A stretch of 64,000 bases of DNA from Saprospiraceae bacterium (GCA_022841745.1 JALHQW010000007.1:1-64000), one strand, 5' to 3'; shown: positions 44,266 through 53,993, counted from the first letter of the stretch. Notes: generated by a model not told the origin, from the letters alone. Numbers and translations: made by a program.

Positions 44266-45771
44266 AATTTTTTTTCCCTTCTCTAACCGGAAATAATAAA
44301 TGCCATTTGGCAATCCCTCTGTTGCCCAACCTATTTTTGTTGAATGCAGCGGAACATGATTTGACCATACTGCCCTGCCCATGAAATCCGTGACAGTGAT
44401 AACACCATCGTCAACAGGTTGTGCAAGTTCGAAGGTTACAGAAGTCGTAGCTGGATTCGGATACACCAGCACCGCCTGCCCCCTGCCCTGCTCCAAGTCT
44501 TCCACACCGCTCACCTTGCACAGCTCCTCCAAGCAACCGTCTTTGTCCACCTTCACCACCCAGCCGTGCGACTTGCCGTCGCCGAGGAAACTGCCCACCA
44601 CGACTAGGCTGCCGCTGGGCAGCACCACCATGCCGTTGTAGTAGTGCTCGAAGGTCTCGTAGGGCATGGCCACGGTATCGCAGCGTGACCAGATGCTGTC
44701 CCCATCGGCGGAGAGCTTGTAGATGCAGCCAGCTATCCACCTATAATCCGTGTCAATGGCGGTGGGCGTGGTGGGCAGCACCCAGCGACCGGAGGCCACC
44801 CAGCCGCCATCGGGGGTAGCGGCTATGTTGGGCAGGTAGTTCACTTCCCAGGAAGTGGGACTGACCTCCTTTGACCATACCTCATTGAAGTTGGCGTCTC
44901 GCCTAATGACCTTGCAGGTACTGCCGAACACGTTGTTGAAGTATTCGGGGATTATCTCGGCCCGGCTGGTCGGGTATATCCAGCCGCCATCTGCGGTTTG
45001 TACCAGTTCCCAGACTGCGCAGTCCTCGTATTTCTCCGCTTGGAATTCCCATTTTGTGTTGCCAAGACTGTCAATGGCAAATAGCCAGGCTCGGCACCAT
45101 GTAGTGGTGCTATCATAAGGGGACGGGGTTCCGATGCCTTTGTGTGCGCCGATGACAAATGTATTGTCATCCACTTGGACGCATTTACCGAGGTTTTCAC
45201 TTATGGCATATTCTCCATATAGCTTTGTCCAGATTTCGCTGCCTTCTTTGTCCACTTTCATCACATACACATCATTGTGGCCGTTTAACTGTTGTTTTGT
45301 GCCTGAAATCAAATATCCATCTGTTAGTTCAATGATTCCCAACTGAAAAGTGGTCAAGACCGAAGAATCAACAAATTCTTTCAAGAATTCAACATCACCA
45401 TTTACATCTAATTTCATCAATATGTTGCTTCTTGCAGTAAAACGAAAACAATTCATGGCATAACCCCCGTCCATTGTTGGGATAATTGCGTATTTGTTAT
45501 TGAACGCATAATGGTCGCCTTCAGGGTCAAGATGAAAGCGGTAATCAAGGATATTCCCCAATGTATCCATTTTAACAAAAAGCGCCACCTGCCTGTCTTC
45601 CAATGAATCGAATGCTTTCCCCGCAATAATCAAGGTATCGTCTTTGAGCAGCATGTAATGGAATCCTGTGCTTTTTTCCAGTAAATAGTCTTTAGAAAAA
45701 CCCGGTTGACCATATGAATCGACTACAAGAATTTTAAAGCAGAATAACAGAAGAACAATTTTTTTCATCAT
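44122..45771 (-). CDS. T9SS propeller protein, sorting domain cut by MITE
   Basis: 549 residues as it stands. Signal peptide (VLLLFCFKILVVDSYGQ), then propeller repeats with TMDGGYAMN and TPDGGWVASG motifs, and a sorting domain (VYPNPATTSVTFELAQPVDD, GLPNGIYYFRLEKGKKI). At residue 503 the frame enters the MITE and ends after 47 foreign residues (GSSWFCMGKHLSYC...). Without the MITE and one target copy the frame would run LHTGKIVLHD to a TGA at 43962-43964, giving 512 residues with a normal ending. The sorting domain must be intact for export and surface attachment, so the product is probably trapped in the periplasm. Confidence 0.85.
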   Translation of the reverse strand: MMKKIVLLLFCFKILVVDSYGQPGFSKDYLLEKSTGFHYMLLKDDTLIIAGKAFDSLEDRQVALFVKMDTLGNILDYRFHLDPEGDHYAFNNKYAIIPTMDGGYAMNCFRFTARSNILMKLDVNGDVEFLKEFVDSSVLTTFQLGIIELTDGYLISGTKQQLNGHNDVYVMKVDKEGSEIWTKLYGEYAISENLGKCVQVDDNTFVIGAHKGIGTPSPYDSTTTWCRAWLFAIDSLGNTKWEFQAEKYEDCAVWELVQTADGGWIYPTSRAEIIPEYFNNVFGSTCKVIRRDANFNEVWSKEVSPTSWEVNYLPNIAATPDGGWVASGRWVLPTTPTAIDTDYRWIAGCIYKLSADGDSIWSRCDTVAMPYETFEHYYNGMVVLPSGSLVVVGSFLGDGKSHGWVVKVDKDGCLEELCKVSGVEDLEQGRGQAVLVYPNPATTSVTFELAQPVDDGVITVTDFMGRAVWSNHVPLHSTKIGWATEGLPNGIYYFRLEKGKKIGSSWFCMGKHLSYCNPSFQRGEHEFPLAHLSSFLNINIKHLTKDSKC

Positions 45772-45783
45772 TGCTTAATTGTA

Positions 45784-45817
45784 GAAGCCTTGGCACTTCT
45801 TCAAGTGCCAAGGCTTC
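45784..45817 (-). terminator. 15-bp perfect hairpin between two T9SS genes
   Basis: GAAGCCTTGGCACTT pairs fully with AAGTGCCAAGGCTTC around CTTC. It sits after the metalloprotease stop (45824) and 12 bp before the ATG of the propeller gene (45771). It has no clear T run, so it may be a terminator or a processing hairpin. Confidence 0.65.
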
Positions 45818-45823
45818 AATCGT

Positions 45824-48800
45824 TTAATTTTGTACCACTATTTTACCAACCTGCAAGGTAGTTTTACTATCTTTCAACTGGTAGTAGTAAATCCCATTAG
45901 GCAATCCTGCCGTTGTCCATATCAATTTTGTTGTTTGCTGTGTAAAGGTGAACAACCAAACGACCCTCCCCGTGAAATCAGTGACAATGATGCTGCCATC
46001 CTCAATAGGTTGCGAGACTTCAAAAACAACTGGGGTCGAGGCTGGGTTGGGATAGGCAATCAGCTTAGTTTTGATTGCATCTCCATTGTTTTTACCAATT
46101 CCCTCTCGAAGCAAAGGCGTATGCACGCAGTTTTCAGGTGGGAATTCCTCGCCATTCTTTATCAAGATGTTTTTGGCCAAGCTTGGCGCAAATTCTCCGC
46201 CAGTTGCGGCAATGGCATTGAGTTGGATTTGGGCATTGAGCGGCAACTCGTACACCGATAGCCCGGCTATAGCGTCGAAAAGGGCTTCTACCTGCACGAG
46301 GTCGGCAGCCTGTTCGGGCAACAGGTCGAGCTTGGTAGGTGCATTGTTGAGAATGCTGTATGCAGCAGCCGTATTCCCACTACCGAGGTAATCGGTAGCT
46401 AAGAGCATTTCTGCCCCATAATTGTCCATCCTTGCAAGCCAAGCCCGCACGCTGTCCAAGCTATAGGTCAGCGTATCATAAACAGCATGGATATAGGCCA
46501 TTTGCGAGCGCTCGTCCATGGCCTGTCGGTACAGGGTGGTCTCCAATAGTTTTTGGGCGGCAAGCGTCGTGTTCCCGTTGCTCACAGCCAATTGCCAGGC
46601 CGATTTGGCGGCAAGGTAGCTGCCTTTGTTGGTATAGTACTCCTGTTCGATTTGGGCAAGTTGTGAGGGTGTTTTGCAGGGTGGCTCGCAATGAGACACA
46701 ACACAAGTATTTTCAGCATTAGGAACAAAATCTTCTATACCTGAAAACTCATCCGGCATTTGCTGCGTTCCGGCGATATGGTGGTAGATGACCTGTAGTG
46801 TACCTGCCCCGTTGGAGAAGTCACGGTCGGGTGGCGTTAGAGGAAATGTATTGGAAAATCGGTTGCCAGTGGCTGCTTGGGAAGTACCACTAGAACCAAT
46901 ATTTCCCCCAATCTGCGTTTTGCGGATTTGGTTTGAGCTGGCCCCGGAGCCACAAATGAGGAAGTCATAGTCTTTGACGAGGGAGTTGAAATTGCATTCA
47001 TAGACGAGGCCAGCCAAGGTACTGCCGCAGCCTCCACCCGCTTCGTTTCCCACGTGCAGGCCGGAGAAGAAGTTCCTGCGGATGCGGTTGTTGGCTGTGC
47101 CAATATTGTAGGAACTGATGCCGTAGGTGCGCACGGTGGGGTCGGCATCCTGCACTTGGGAAAAGGAGTTTTCTTGGAGCGTCATGGTGGCTATCGTGCC
47201 GTTCAGGTTGATGCCAAGCTGGTGGGTGGCAAGGCCCGTGTTGGGGAGCTTGCCCATAAAGAAGTCATTGAACAGCATGGTGCCCCCGCTCACGCCCCTG
47301 TTGAATATGCCGATATAGCAATCCCTGAAATTGGATTTCTGTACCGAGTAGGCGACCGTAGAAGCCAGCGAAATGCCCGAAATTACGGAAACCCCATAGC
47401 CGAGCCGCCGGAATTCATTGTGGGTATAGCCAGGGCAAGGGAGCGGTTCAGGGTTCAGGTTGCAAGCGCCGCCCACCGTGAACCTCGCATTGTCGGCGTA
47501 GATGCCATAGCCATAGTCGCCAATGCTATTCACTTTGCTTGGGGGAACATAGCTGACGTCATTGACAAAACTGCAGCCCGAAAACCTTGGCCCTACGACC
47601 TTGGCAAGGCTTGCAAACGCAATGAAATTGCCATCATGGGGATAGTTGCCGTCGTTCAGGAAACTGCATTTGTAAAAACTTGCATTGTAGTTTTGGTTGG
47701 GGATGGGTGATTGATAGTCAAATATGTCTATGCCCAATTGGTTGTTCTTGAAACTGACCTGACTGCAACTGATCATGCCACCCGACCCCATGCTCCAGTC
47801 CGGTCCCCATAGCTGAACTGCAACTTCTGCGTTTTCAATCAAGGCGCCAGCTTGTCCTGTTAAACGACCTTGGTTGGCGGATGTTTGGGAAGCGCCGCTG
47901 TCTCCACGCACCTCAACACCGCCCCAGGTTTTGCCACAATTTGCGAATTCGCAACCATTGCCACAGGGATTGTTCGTCAGCGTGCCCCTTAAAAAAAGCC
48001 GAGCGCCAGGCTTTACGATCAGTTTGCTGTGCTGTCCGAACCGAACGGTAACACCTGGTTGAATGGTAAGTGTGTCTGGCTTCTCGATTTCAAGCGTACC
48101 GCTTATTATCCTTACGCCACCAGGGGTATTGTTCACGTCCCAAGTCGTGTTCGTGGTGATGACAACTTTGTCTTGAACTTGTGCCAATACTGGATGCGAT
48201 GCAATGGCGTTACGCATCCGTTTTCCTTGTTCAGTAGTAAAGCCTTCATAGCATTCATCATGGGTATAGGACATGATGTTGGATAAACTGGGCATGTAGG
48301 GATTACCTTGAGCATCTGCTATGGGGTTCAACCATTCACAATTAGGATAACTTTCATTATAACTCAAATTAGGGTCAGCAGGCGTATCACAAATGCAATC
48401 GCCAGCAGTCAAACAGTTGCCTGGATTATTGAGTTGGTTGACGAATTCATCGGCAGTGGCAACTTCGCCAGAAGATGAACTGTTATGGGTATGAAGCAAC
48501 CCGAGACAATGCCCCATTTCATGTGAAATTAAATGTGAGCGCACCCTTGATTCATAAGGTGGCAGGGAATAGTTTCCAGTAACATAAAGTTTTTTCCACC
48601 GATATTTTCGGCTAAGCCAGCCCCATTTGCCGAGGGAGAAGGATGGTCCCGAAAAAAGTAAATGTCAATGCCATCAGTATTTGAATGTGGAGGAGTTGTG
48701 AAAGGAGGATCAGTGAATACCGTTTCACCTGGGTCGATGTTGTCATAGATAGCATTCTGCACATCCACATAGTCAATCTCGCAATCCCAGATGAAATAAA

Positions 48801-49095
48801 TTTTATGTTCATTGAAGGCTTCGTTGAGCAATCCGATGGCTTCTTCTACGGCACTTACTGGCTGCCCGCCGGTTCCATCTAACCGCCTTAAGATATGCGG
48901 GTAGATTTTGACGAAGAATGGCCCTTTTTCGTTCATCGTCTACAGATGGGTTTCAAATAACAACGCTGCGCTACTGCCAATGGTAGAGCAAAAAGGGGTA
49001 GAACTTTGGGGAAATGACTCGCTCCAAGTGAAAACGAGCAGCCATCCTACCATAAGGTGTAGCGAGAAGAAATGCTTTCGGTGCGTCTTTTCCAT
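45824..49095 (-). pseudogene. M43-type T9SS metalloprotease, amber codon plus frameshift
   Basis: The three parts form one gene. From ATG 49095 a signal peptide (MVGWLLVFTWSESFPQ) leads to a TAG at 48940-48942. The same frame then goes on (MNEKGPFFVKIYPHILRRLD) to about 48565, where a one-base shift near 48553-48566 is needed to enter the frame with HEMGHCLGLLHTH (HExxHxxGxxH zinc site, about 48523) and the Met-turn (NIMSYTHDE). Downstream are Cys-rich right-handed beta-helix repeats and a type A sorting domain (ending QVGKIVVQN). M43 peptidases (pappalysin-like) are secreted proteases. Two lesions make sequencing error alone unlikely. The sorting domain is very similar to that of the next gene. 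Confidence 0.75.
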
Positions 49096-49738
49096 AATTT
49101 TGTAAAGTTTAGAATTGAACAATAGGTGCCTTTGCTGACTCCCGGGAAAGTTGTTCAGCATTGGCCCCTTTATTTTTCTATTGAAATCGCATAATAGCAA
49201 GAATTGGGAAACACCCACACCGCTGATACATCCAATTGGGTTCTTTGCCACGCTTACCTCTTCACAAAACTTTAGGTGACTTTTTCAAGCAGTTGTTGAA
49301 TGTTCTTGACTAGAAGAACGAAGGCTTGGTAATATTCTGTTACCCTACCGTATATGCAAAGGAAACTTCATTTTTGCAAACTTACAAGAAGCATAGTTTT
49401 ATTCTTTCATGTTCAAACCAACTTTAACACTTTCTGCCCGCCAGCTCTATTGCTCCCATTTTTCTCAAATTTTGATTTTCTATGCCAACCCAAACCACCA
49501 CCCTGCACTACTTGACCCTTTCCCCTTCCAACTCAGCTCCTTTCTCGCTATAAAGGGCTTTCCTATAAAGAATTTTGAAGGTTTCCGCATCCCTTTTGTC
49601 GTGGCCTCCCATCCATTGAAAGTGCATAGCCCTTACTTTTAAGCACCAAACAAAGAAAGCATTAACCAAACAAGATTATGTCCAAGTTTTATGTAAAACT
49701 TGCCCCTACTGCTACATTTGCCCCAAATTCAAGGCAAA
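49096..49738 (+). other. Intergenic, 643 bp
   Basis: It is AT-rich and divergent between the metalloprotease remnant and the epimerase. I see one -7 box (49713-49720) for the epimerase and no supported gene. The open frame 49409-49642 has no coding character. Confidence 0.5.
49713..49720 (+). promoter_or_regulatory. -7 box (TACATTTG) of the epimerase gene
   Basis: Exact TAnnTTTG match, 18 bp before ATG 49739. The leader would be about 12 nt. Confidence 0.5.
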
Positions 49739-50728
49739 ATGAAATACTTCCTCACAGGCGGAACTGGGTTTGTCGGCGGCTATTTGGCCAAATTATTAAG
49801 GAAAGAAGGCCACGAAGTCGTTGCACTGGTAAGAAATCCCAACGCAGCCAATGATTTGGCTGCCATCGGATGTACCTTGGTCAAAGGCGATGTAACAGAA
49901 AAGGAAAGCATGAGGGCTGACATGACAGGTTGCGACGGTGTTTTCCATGTAGCGGGTTGGTACAAGGTAGGCACAAGAACCCGCAAGCAAAGGAAGGAAG
50001 GCACCCGAATCAACATAGACGGAACCCGCAATGTGCTGGAACTCATGCGGGACCTTGGCATCAAAAAAGGCGTCTATACCAGTACCCTTGCCGTCAACTC
50101 CGATACCAAGGGCGAACAGGTGGATGAGAACTACCATTTCGAAGGAAAGCACATCAGCCACTACGACCACACCAAGGCGGAGGCCCATAAGATTGCGCTC
50201 GATTTTATCAAAAAAGGATTGCCGCTCGTCGTGGTCATGCCCGGCCTCATCTATGGCCCCGGTGATACGAGCAGCGTCCGCACCACTTTGATTCAGTACC
50301 TGAAAGGAAAGTTGCCCATACTTCCCCGCAAAACGGCCTATAGTTGGGCGCATGTCGAGGATATTGCGCAAGCACACTATGACGCCATGCTAAAGGGCAA
50401 AACTGGCGAAAAATACATTATCGCTGGCCCAACCCACTCTATTCTTGATGCTATTGGTATAGCGCACCGCATCACAGGCAAGCGCCAGCCTCGTGCCGTA
50501 AATCCCGGCGTGATGAGGTTTATGTCCTATTTTATGTCGTTGTTCGATTGGCTGCTACCCATCCCTGCCGACTATACCTCCGAGAACCTACGGATATTGT
50601 CCGGAGCAACTTATATCGGGGCCAACACCAAAGCCAAAGAAGAATTGGGCTATGACCCAAGGTCATTGAAAGAGGGCTTATCCACCACCTTATGGCATGA
50701 AATGCGGTTGCTGGGAATGGTTAAATAG
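49739..50728 (+). CDS. NAD-dependent epimerase/dehydratase (extended SDR)
   Basis: 329 residues from ATG 49739. The Rossmann motif is TGGTGFVGGYLAKLL and the catalytic pair is YDHTK (Tyr and Lys). The remaining marks HVAGWYKVG, INIDGTRNVLEL and YGPGDTSSV fit the dihydroflavonol reductase/NAD-dependent epimerase branch. Substrates in this branch range from nucleotide sugars to hopanoid or flavonol intermediates and cannot be read here. The stop codon overlaps the first AGGTATG heptamer of a hairpin array. Confidence 0.85.
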   Translation: MKYFLTGGTGFVGGYLAKLLRKEGHEVVALVRNPNAANDLAAIGCTLVKGDVTEKESMRADMTGCDGVFHVAGWYKVGTRTRKQRKEGTRINIDGTRNVLELMRDLGIKKGVYTSTLAVNSDTKGEQVDENYHFEGKHISHYDHTKAEAHKIALDFIKKGLPLVVVMPGLIYGPGDTSSVRTTLIQYLKGKLPILPRKTAYSWAHVEDIAQAHYDAMLKGKTGEKYIIAGPTHSILDAIGIAHRITGKRQPRAVNPGVMRFMSYFMSLFDWLLPIPADYTSENLRILSGATYIGANTKAKEELGYDPRSLKEGLSTTLWHEMRLLGMVK

Positions 50729-50756
50729 GTATGGAGGTATGAGGTATGGAGGTATG
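50727..50756 (+). repeat. Heptamer array (AGGTATG)n
   Basis: Four units start in the stop codon of the epimerase gene. The same unit as at 19132-19170, but at an unrelated locus. Its partner is 50763-50793. Confidence 0.88.
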
Positions 50757-50762
50757 TGAGGC

Positions 50763-50793
50763 CATACCTCCATACCTCATACCTCCATACCTC
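50763..50793 (-). repeat. Heptamer array, inverted partner; convergent hairpin
   Basis: CATACCT units reach into the stop codon of the DUF3299-like gene (50792-50794). With its partner it forms a near-perfect stem of about 30 bp with a 6-nt loop. Confidence 0.88.
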
Positions 50794-51232
50794 AAATCGG
50801 TTCCGCTTCCAAAAGCACGTAGGTCATCTGATTTAAATTGCTCTTGTTCATTTGCAGGATGCCCTTGAAGGTCATGCGGTCGTCGAGTTTGTAGCGTCTG
50901 AGTGCGGATGGTTTGAGCCTTAGTTCAATCACCGTTTCAGGGCCAGCGCCGCCGCAAAAAAAGCAGGTGGCATTGGGGTTTCTTGAAAGCACGTAGGTGA
51001 CGCCCATCCCATCCAAGGGGATGATATAGCCGGAGATTTTTACTTCTTTTCCATTGAATGGCAGGAGCCATCGGCCAAAGGTCGCTTCATCGTAGTTCAG
51101 ACCGGTTTCCTCTGAAAATTTTTGGGTGAATCTCACGTCGGCAAGGGTCGTCCAGTCAATTTGCGTCTGGCCATAGGCCGACTGGAGCGAGGCGAAGAGG
51201 GCAAGGAGTAATGGGATCAGGTTATTTTTCAC
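50792..51232 (-). CDS. Secreted DUF3299-like protein
   Basis: 146 residues with a signal peptide (ALFASLQSAYGQ). The mature part has the DUF3299 pattern: KEVKISGYIIPLDG, an FFCGGAG Cys pair around residue 93 (CFFCGG), and RMTFKGILQMN. Family members are periplasmic and of unknown function; the Cys pair and the neighbouring His-poor sequence hint at metal binding or a redox role, but this is a guess. It is convergent with the epimerase through the hairpin array. Confidence 0.65.
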   Translation of the reverse strand: MKNNLIPLLLALFASLQSAYGQTQIDWTTLADVRFTQKFSEETGLNYDEATFGRWLLPFNGKEVKISGYIIPLDGMGVTYVLSRNPNATCFFCGGAGPETVIELRLKPSALRRYKLDDRMTFKGILQMNKSNLNQMTYVLLEAEPI

Positions 51233-51252
51233 AGCTTGATTTAGTTCGCAAC

Positions 51253-51309
51253 TGGTGATTGGTGATTAGCAGGGCTACGCCGTTCACCAATCACCAATCA
51301 CGAATCACT
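51253..51309 (+). repeat. Heptamer pair (GGTGATT)n / (AATCACC)n
   Basis: Two GGTGATT units at 51253-51268 face three AATCACC/AATCACG units at 51285-51309, which run into the stop codon of the aminotransferase (51308-51310). It separates that gene from the start of the DUF3299-like gene. Confidence 0.8.
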
Positions 51310-52516
51310 ATTTCAATTTCACCACTGCTTCCGCAATGCGGCCAATGGCCTTGCGCAGCGACTCCTCGCTGGCAGCATAGGAGATGCGAAAGCAATCCGG
51401 CGCACCGAACGAGTCGCCACCGACCACGCCAACATGGGCATTCAACAGCAGGAACTCACAGAAATCATCGGCGGTATGGATGGTCACGTTTCCGTCCGAT
51501 TTGCCGAAGTAATGACTGATGTCGGGGAAAACATAGAACGCACCTTCCGGCTTATTGACGATAAAACCGGGGATTTTCTCCAAAAGCTCAATCACGATAT
51601 TGCGGCGTTGCAGGAACTCATCCCGCATTTTATAAGTCGGCGTCATATCAGCTTCGAGGGCGTAGGCTGCGGCCTTTTGGCTAAACGCATTTGCCCCGCT
51701 GGTAAACTGCCCTTGGATTTTTGCGCAAGCAGCCGCCAAATAGGCTGGGCCGCCCATGTAGCCGAGGCGCCAGCCCGTCATGGCATAGCCTTTTGCAAAG
51801 CCGTTCACGGTCACGGTGCGGTTTTTTACGCTTGCCACTGCGCCAATGCTGGCATGTTTGCCCGTGAAGTTGATATACTCATATATTTCATCGGAAATGA
51901 TGACGATTTGCTCATGTGGTGCAATGACCTCGGCGATGGCCTCCAATTCTTCCTTGCTGTAAACGGAGCCAGTCGGGTTGCATGGCGAGCTGAAGAGCAC
52001 AATCTTCGTTTTATCAGTGATGGCAGCAGCCACCTGTTCGGCGCTCACCTTGAAATCGTCTTCAATGCCAGCACCCACTTCCACAGGCACAGCTTGGCAC
52101 ATACGCACGATTTCAGCGTAGCTGACCCAATAGGGCGCAAAAATGATGGCCTCGTCGCCGGGGTCGAGGATGGCAAGGCAGAGGTTGGCGATGGTCTGCT
52201 TGGCCCCGTTGGAAACCACGATTTGGTTCAAGGCGAACTCCAGCCCATTGTCCCGCTTGAACTTGTTGATGATGGCTTGGCGCAATTCCACAAGGCCCGG
52301 CACAGGAGTGTATTTGGTAAACCCAGCATCGAGCGCCTGCTTTGCAGCTTCCTTTATATGGGCAGGCGTATCGAAATCGGGTTCGCCAAGGCTTAGGTCT
52401 ATCACATCGTGGCCTTTTGCCTTGAGGTCACGGGCCATCTGTGCCATCTTGATGGTGGCGCTTTCGTTCATTTCCAAAACCAAACGGGAAAGCGGTTGCG
52501 CTGCTACTGCTGACAT
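51308..52516 (-). CDS. Aspartate/aromatic aminotransferase, class I
   Basis: 402 residues, a fold-type I PLP enzyme. The lysine that binds PLP is in NGFAKGYAMTGWRLGY. Other contacts are SNGAKQTIANL near residue 105, SPCNPTGSVY and ISDEIYEYI (Asp and Tyr at the cofactor ring), and the substrate Arg in FRISYAAS. The pattern matches AspC-type enzymes of the I-gamma subgroup, which interconvert aspartate and oxaloacetate and can accept aromatic substrates. It is flanked downstream by heptamer repeats that abut its stop. Confidence 0.9.
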   Translation of the reverse strand: MSAVAAQPLSRLVLEMNESATIKMAQMARDLKAKGHDVIDLSLGEPDFDTPAHIKEAAKQALDAGFTKYTPVPGLVELRQAIINKFKRDNGLEFALNQIVVSNGAKQTIANLCLAILDPGDEAIIFAPYWVSYAEIVRMCQAVPVEVGAGIEDDFKVSAEQVAAAITDKTKIVLFSSPCNPTGSVYSKEELEAIAEVIAPHEQIVIISDEIYEYINFTGKHASIGAVASVKNRTVTVNGFAKGYAMTGWRLGYMGGPAYLAAACAKIQGQFTSGANAFSQKAAAYALEADMTPTYKMRDEFLQRRNIVIELLEKIPGFIVNKPEGAFYVFPDISHYFGKSDGNVTIHTADDFCEFLLLNAHVGVVGGDSFGAPDCFRISYAASEESLRKAIGRIAEAVVKLK

Positions 52517-52587
52517 GCTGCTATTCTGTTTTTAAATGTGATGGTTGATTAACTTGGTGCTTAACGGCAGGGCGGGTATTTCGGTTG

Positions 52588-52595
52588 CAAAGATA
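52588..52595 (-). promoter_or_regulatory. -7 box (TATCTTTG) of the aminotransferase gene
   Basis: Exact TAnnTTTG match on the minus strand, 72 bp upstream of the start codon at 52516, next to a GGTGATT heptamer pair. No -33 box at normal spacing was found. Confidence 0.4.
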
Positions 52596-52636
52596 GGCAA
52601 TTGGTGATTCGTGATAAGGGGCGTTAAGAAAAAATC

Positions 52637-52767
52637 CTGACGCAGTTTTTTTGACGCAGAAAGATGCAGATGATTATGATTTTTTATGTTTTTCAGGTTT
52701 TTGCTACGCAAAAACAAAGCATAATCAATCATAAAAAATCATAAAAACCTGCGTCGAAAAATTTTCT
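52637..52767 (+). repeat. Inverted GACGCAG repeat, copy 2
   Basis: TTTGACGCAGAAAGATGCAG at the left and AAAAACCTGCGTCGAAAAA at the right are inverted arms around an AT-rich centre with ATGATTTTTTATG and its mirror. Related to 33654-33758. Confidence 0.7.
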
Positions 52768-53008
52768 TAACATCCCTAATTCGTGATTGGTGATTCGTGA
52801 TGGGGCTGGCAAGAAAAAATTGACGGTGGTTTTTTGAAGCAGCTCCAAAGGAGTCCCTATGGGAAAAGACGCAGATTCTTTATGATTTATTATGAAAATG
52901 CTGCCTTTAGCAGCCTAAACGGCTACGAGAAATAACACTTCAGGAAAATTTCCTTAACAACCCTGCCTCGTCATTTGTGATTATTGAATCCAATTTAACA
53001 GCCGAATT

Positions 53009-53046
53009 ACCAATCACGAATAACGAGTCACGAATCACCAATCACT
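53009..53046 (-). repeat. Heptamer array (AATCACG/AATCACC)
   Basis: About five units of period 7 end in the stop codon (53045-53047) of the nucleoside phosphorylase gene. The inverted partners GGTGATT are at 52600-52617 and 52779-52802. Confidence 0.8.
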
Positions 53047-53911
53047 AAAACTGTCCCAGCACCTCCGCTATCACCTTCTCCTCCACCTTCTTTGGGTCTT
53101 TTGAAAACTCGCCCGTGACTCGGTTGGCGATGATGGCATTGCAGGCCGTGGCTTGGTGGCCGAGCATCCTTGAAAGCCCTAGTATGGCCGATGTTTCCAT
53201 TTCAAAATTGGTGACGTGAAGTCCCTCAAAACTGAATTGGGGGATTGCTTCGAAAAAGCTGCGTTCAATGGTGCTGCCCAATCGGAGCCGCCTTCCTTGA
53301 GGCGCATAGAACCCAGGACAAGTAAGCGTAATGCCCTTTTTCATCACCCGTTCAAACCGCCTGACCAAGCCGTGGTCAGCCTCGGCAGCAATGGGGCTTA
53401 TATTGGTTCCGATACCTGCGGCAAAGGAGGTGAATGCCTGCCGCAAGTACTCCTCACGAGGGCTGGCAGGATAGTCGTAATAATGCAAGAGGTTATCCAA
53501 GCCCATGCCGAATGCCGACACCACCAAGCTGTCAGGTGGGATTTCAGATGATAGGCTGCCGCTCGTCCCGATGCGCACGATTTTGAGGGATGTGAGCGTA
53601 TCCTTCACCGTGCGGGATGGCAGGTCTATGTTCACAAGGGCATCCAGCTCGTTTACAACGATGTCAATATTGTCCGTACCGATGCCCGTGGAGAGTACGG
53701 TAAGCCGCTTACCGCCAAGTTCGCCCGTATGGGTCACGAACTCCCGCTTTTGCACCTTGTGGTCAATGCGGTCGAAATGCTGGGAAACCTTGGGCACCCG
53801 GTCGGGATCGCCCACGAAGAAAATGGTTTCGGCAATTTGCTCAGGCAACAGGTTCAGGTGATAAATGCTGCCACTGGGGTTGATGATGAGTTCGGATGCT
53901 GGGAATTTCAT
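53045..53911 (-). CDS. Nucleoside (uridine) phosphorylase
   Basis: 288 residues from ATG 53911, of the PNP/UDP family. Marks include the nucleobase and phosphate loops FFVGDPDRVPKVSQHF and STGIGTDN, IGTSGSLS (phosphate binding) and FEMETSAILGLSRML (ribose and base contacts with Glu-Met-Glu). It splits nucleosides with phosphate to a free base and ribose 1-phosphate, in salvage. The GDPxRV and GIGTDN forms favour uridine phosphorylase over adenosine types. Codons upstream of 53911 in the same frame translate the heptamer array and are non-coding. Confidence 0.85.
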   Translation of the reverse strand: MKFPASELIINPSGSIYHLNLLPEQIAETIFFVGDPDRVPKVSQHFDRIDHKVQKREFVTHTGELGGKRLTVLSTGIGTDNIDIVVNELDALVNIDLPSRTVKDTLTSLKIVRIGTSGSLSSEIPPDSLVVSAFGMGLDNLLHYYDYPASPREEYLRQAFTSFAAGIGTNISPIAAEADHGLVRRFERVMKKGITLTCPGFYAPQGRRLRLGSTIERSFFEAIPQFSFEGLHVTNFEMETSAILGLSRMLGHQATACNAIIANRVTGEFSKDPKKVEEKVIAEVLGQF

Positions 53912-53959
53912 GATGCTGGATGCTGGATGCTGGATGCTGGATGCTGGATGCTGGATGCT
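53911..53959 (+). repeat. Heptamer array (GATGCTG)n touching a start codon
   Basis: Seven units run from the start codon of the phosphorylase gene outward (minus-strand unit CATCCAG). The divergent ArsC-like gene has the same array against its own ATG (54129-54160). Confidence 0.9.
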
Positions 53960-53985
53960 CGTGCCCTTTACCAAATATCGTGCGG

Positions 53986-53993
53986 CAAAGGTA
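53986..53993 (-). promoter_or_regulatory. -7 box (TACCTTTG) of the phosphorylase gene
   Basis: TACCTTTG on the minus strand, with TTG about 17 bp upstream near 54012. The mRNA would start near 53979 and its leader would consist mainly of the heptamer array. Confidence 0.55.

Larger units (their letters stand above)
52517..53044 (+). other. Intergenic repeat cluster
   Basis: 528 bp with no gene. It contains a -7 box on the minus strand (TATCTTTG at 52588-52595), heptamer units GGTGATT at 52600-52617 and 52779-52802, and inverted GACGCAG repeats (52637-52767 and, without a clean partner, 52826-52890). A heptamer array (AATCACG/AATCACC) at 53009-53046 runs into the stop codon of the phosphorylase gene. 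Confidence 0.75.

Noticed and set aside
49409-49642. Short open frame between the metalloprotease and the epimerase
   Set aside because: No plausible ribosome site or protein-like pattern; it lies in AT-rich promoter DNA.
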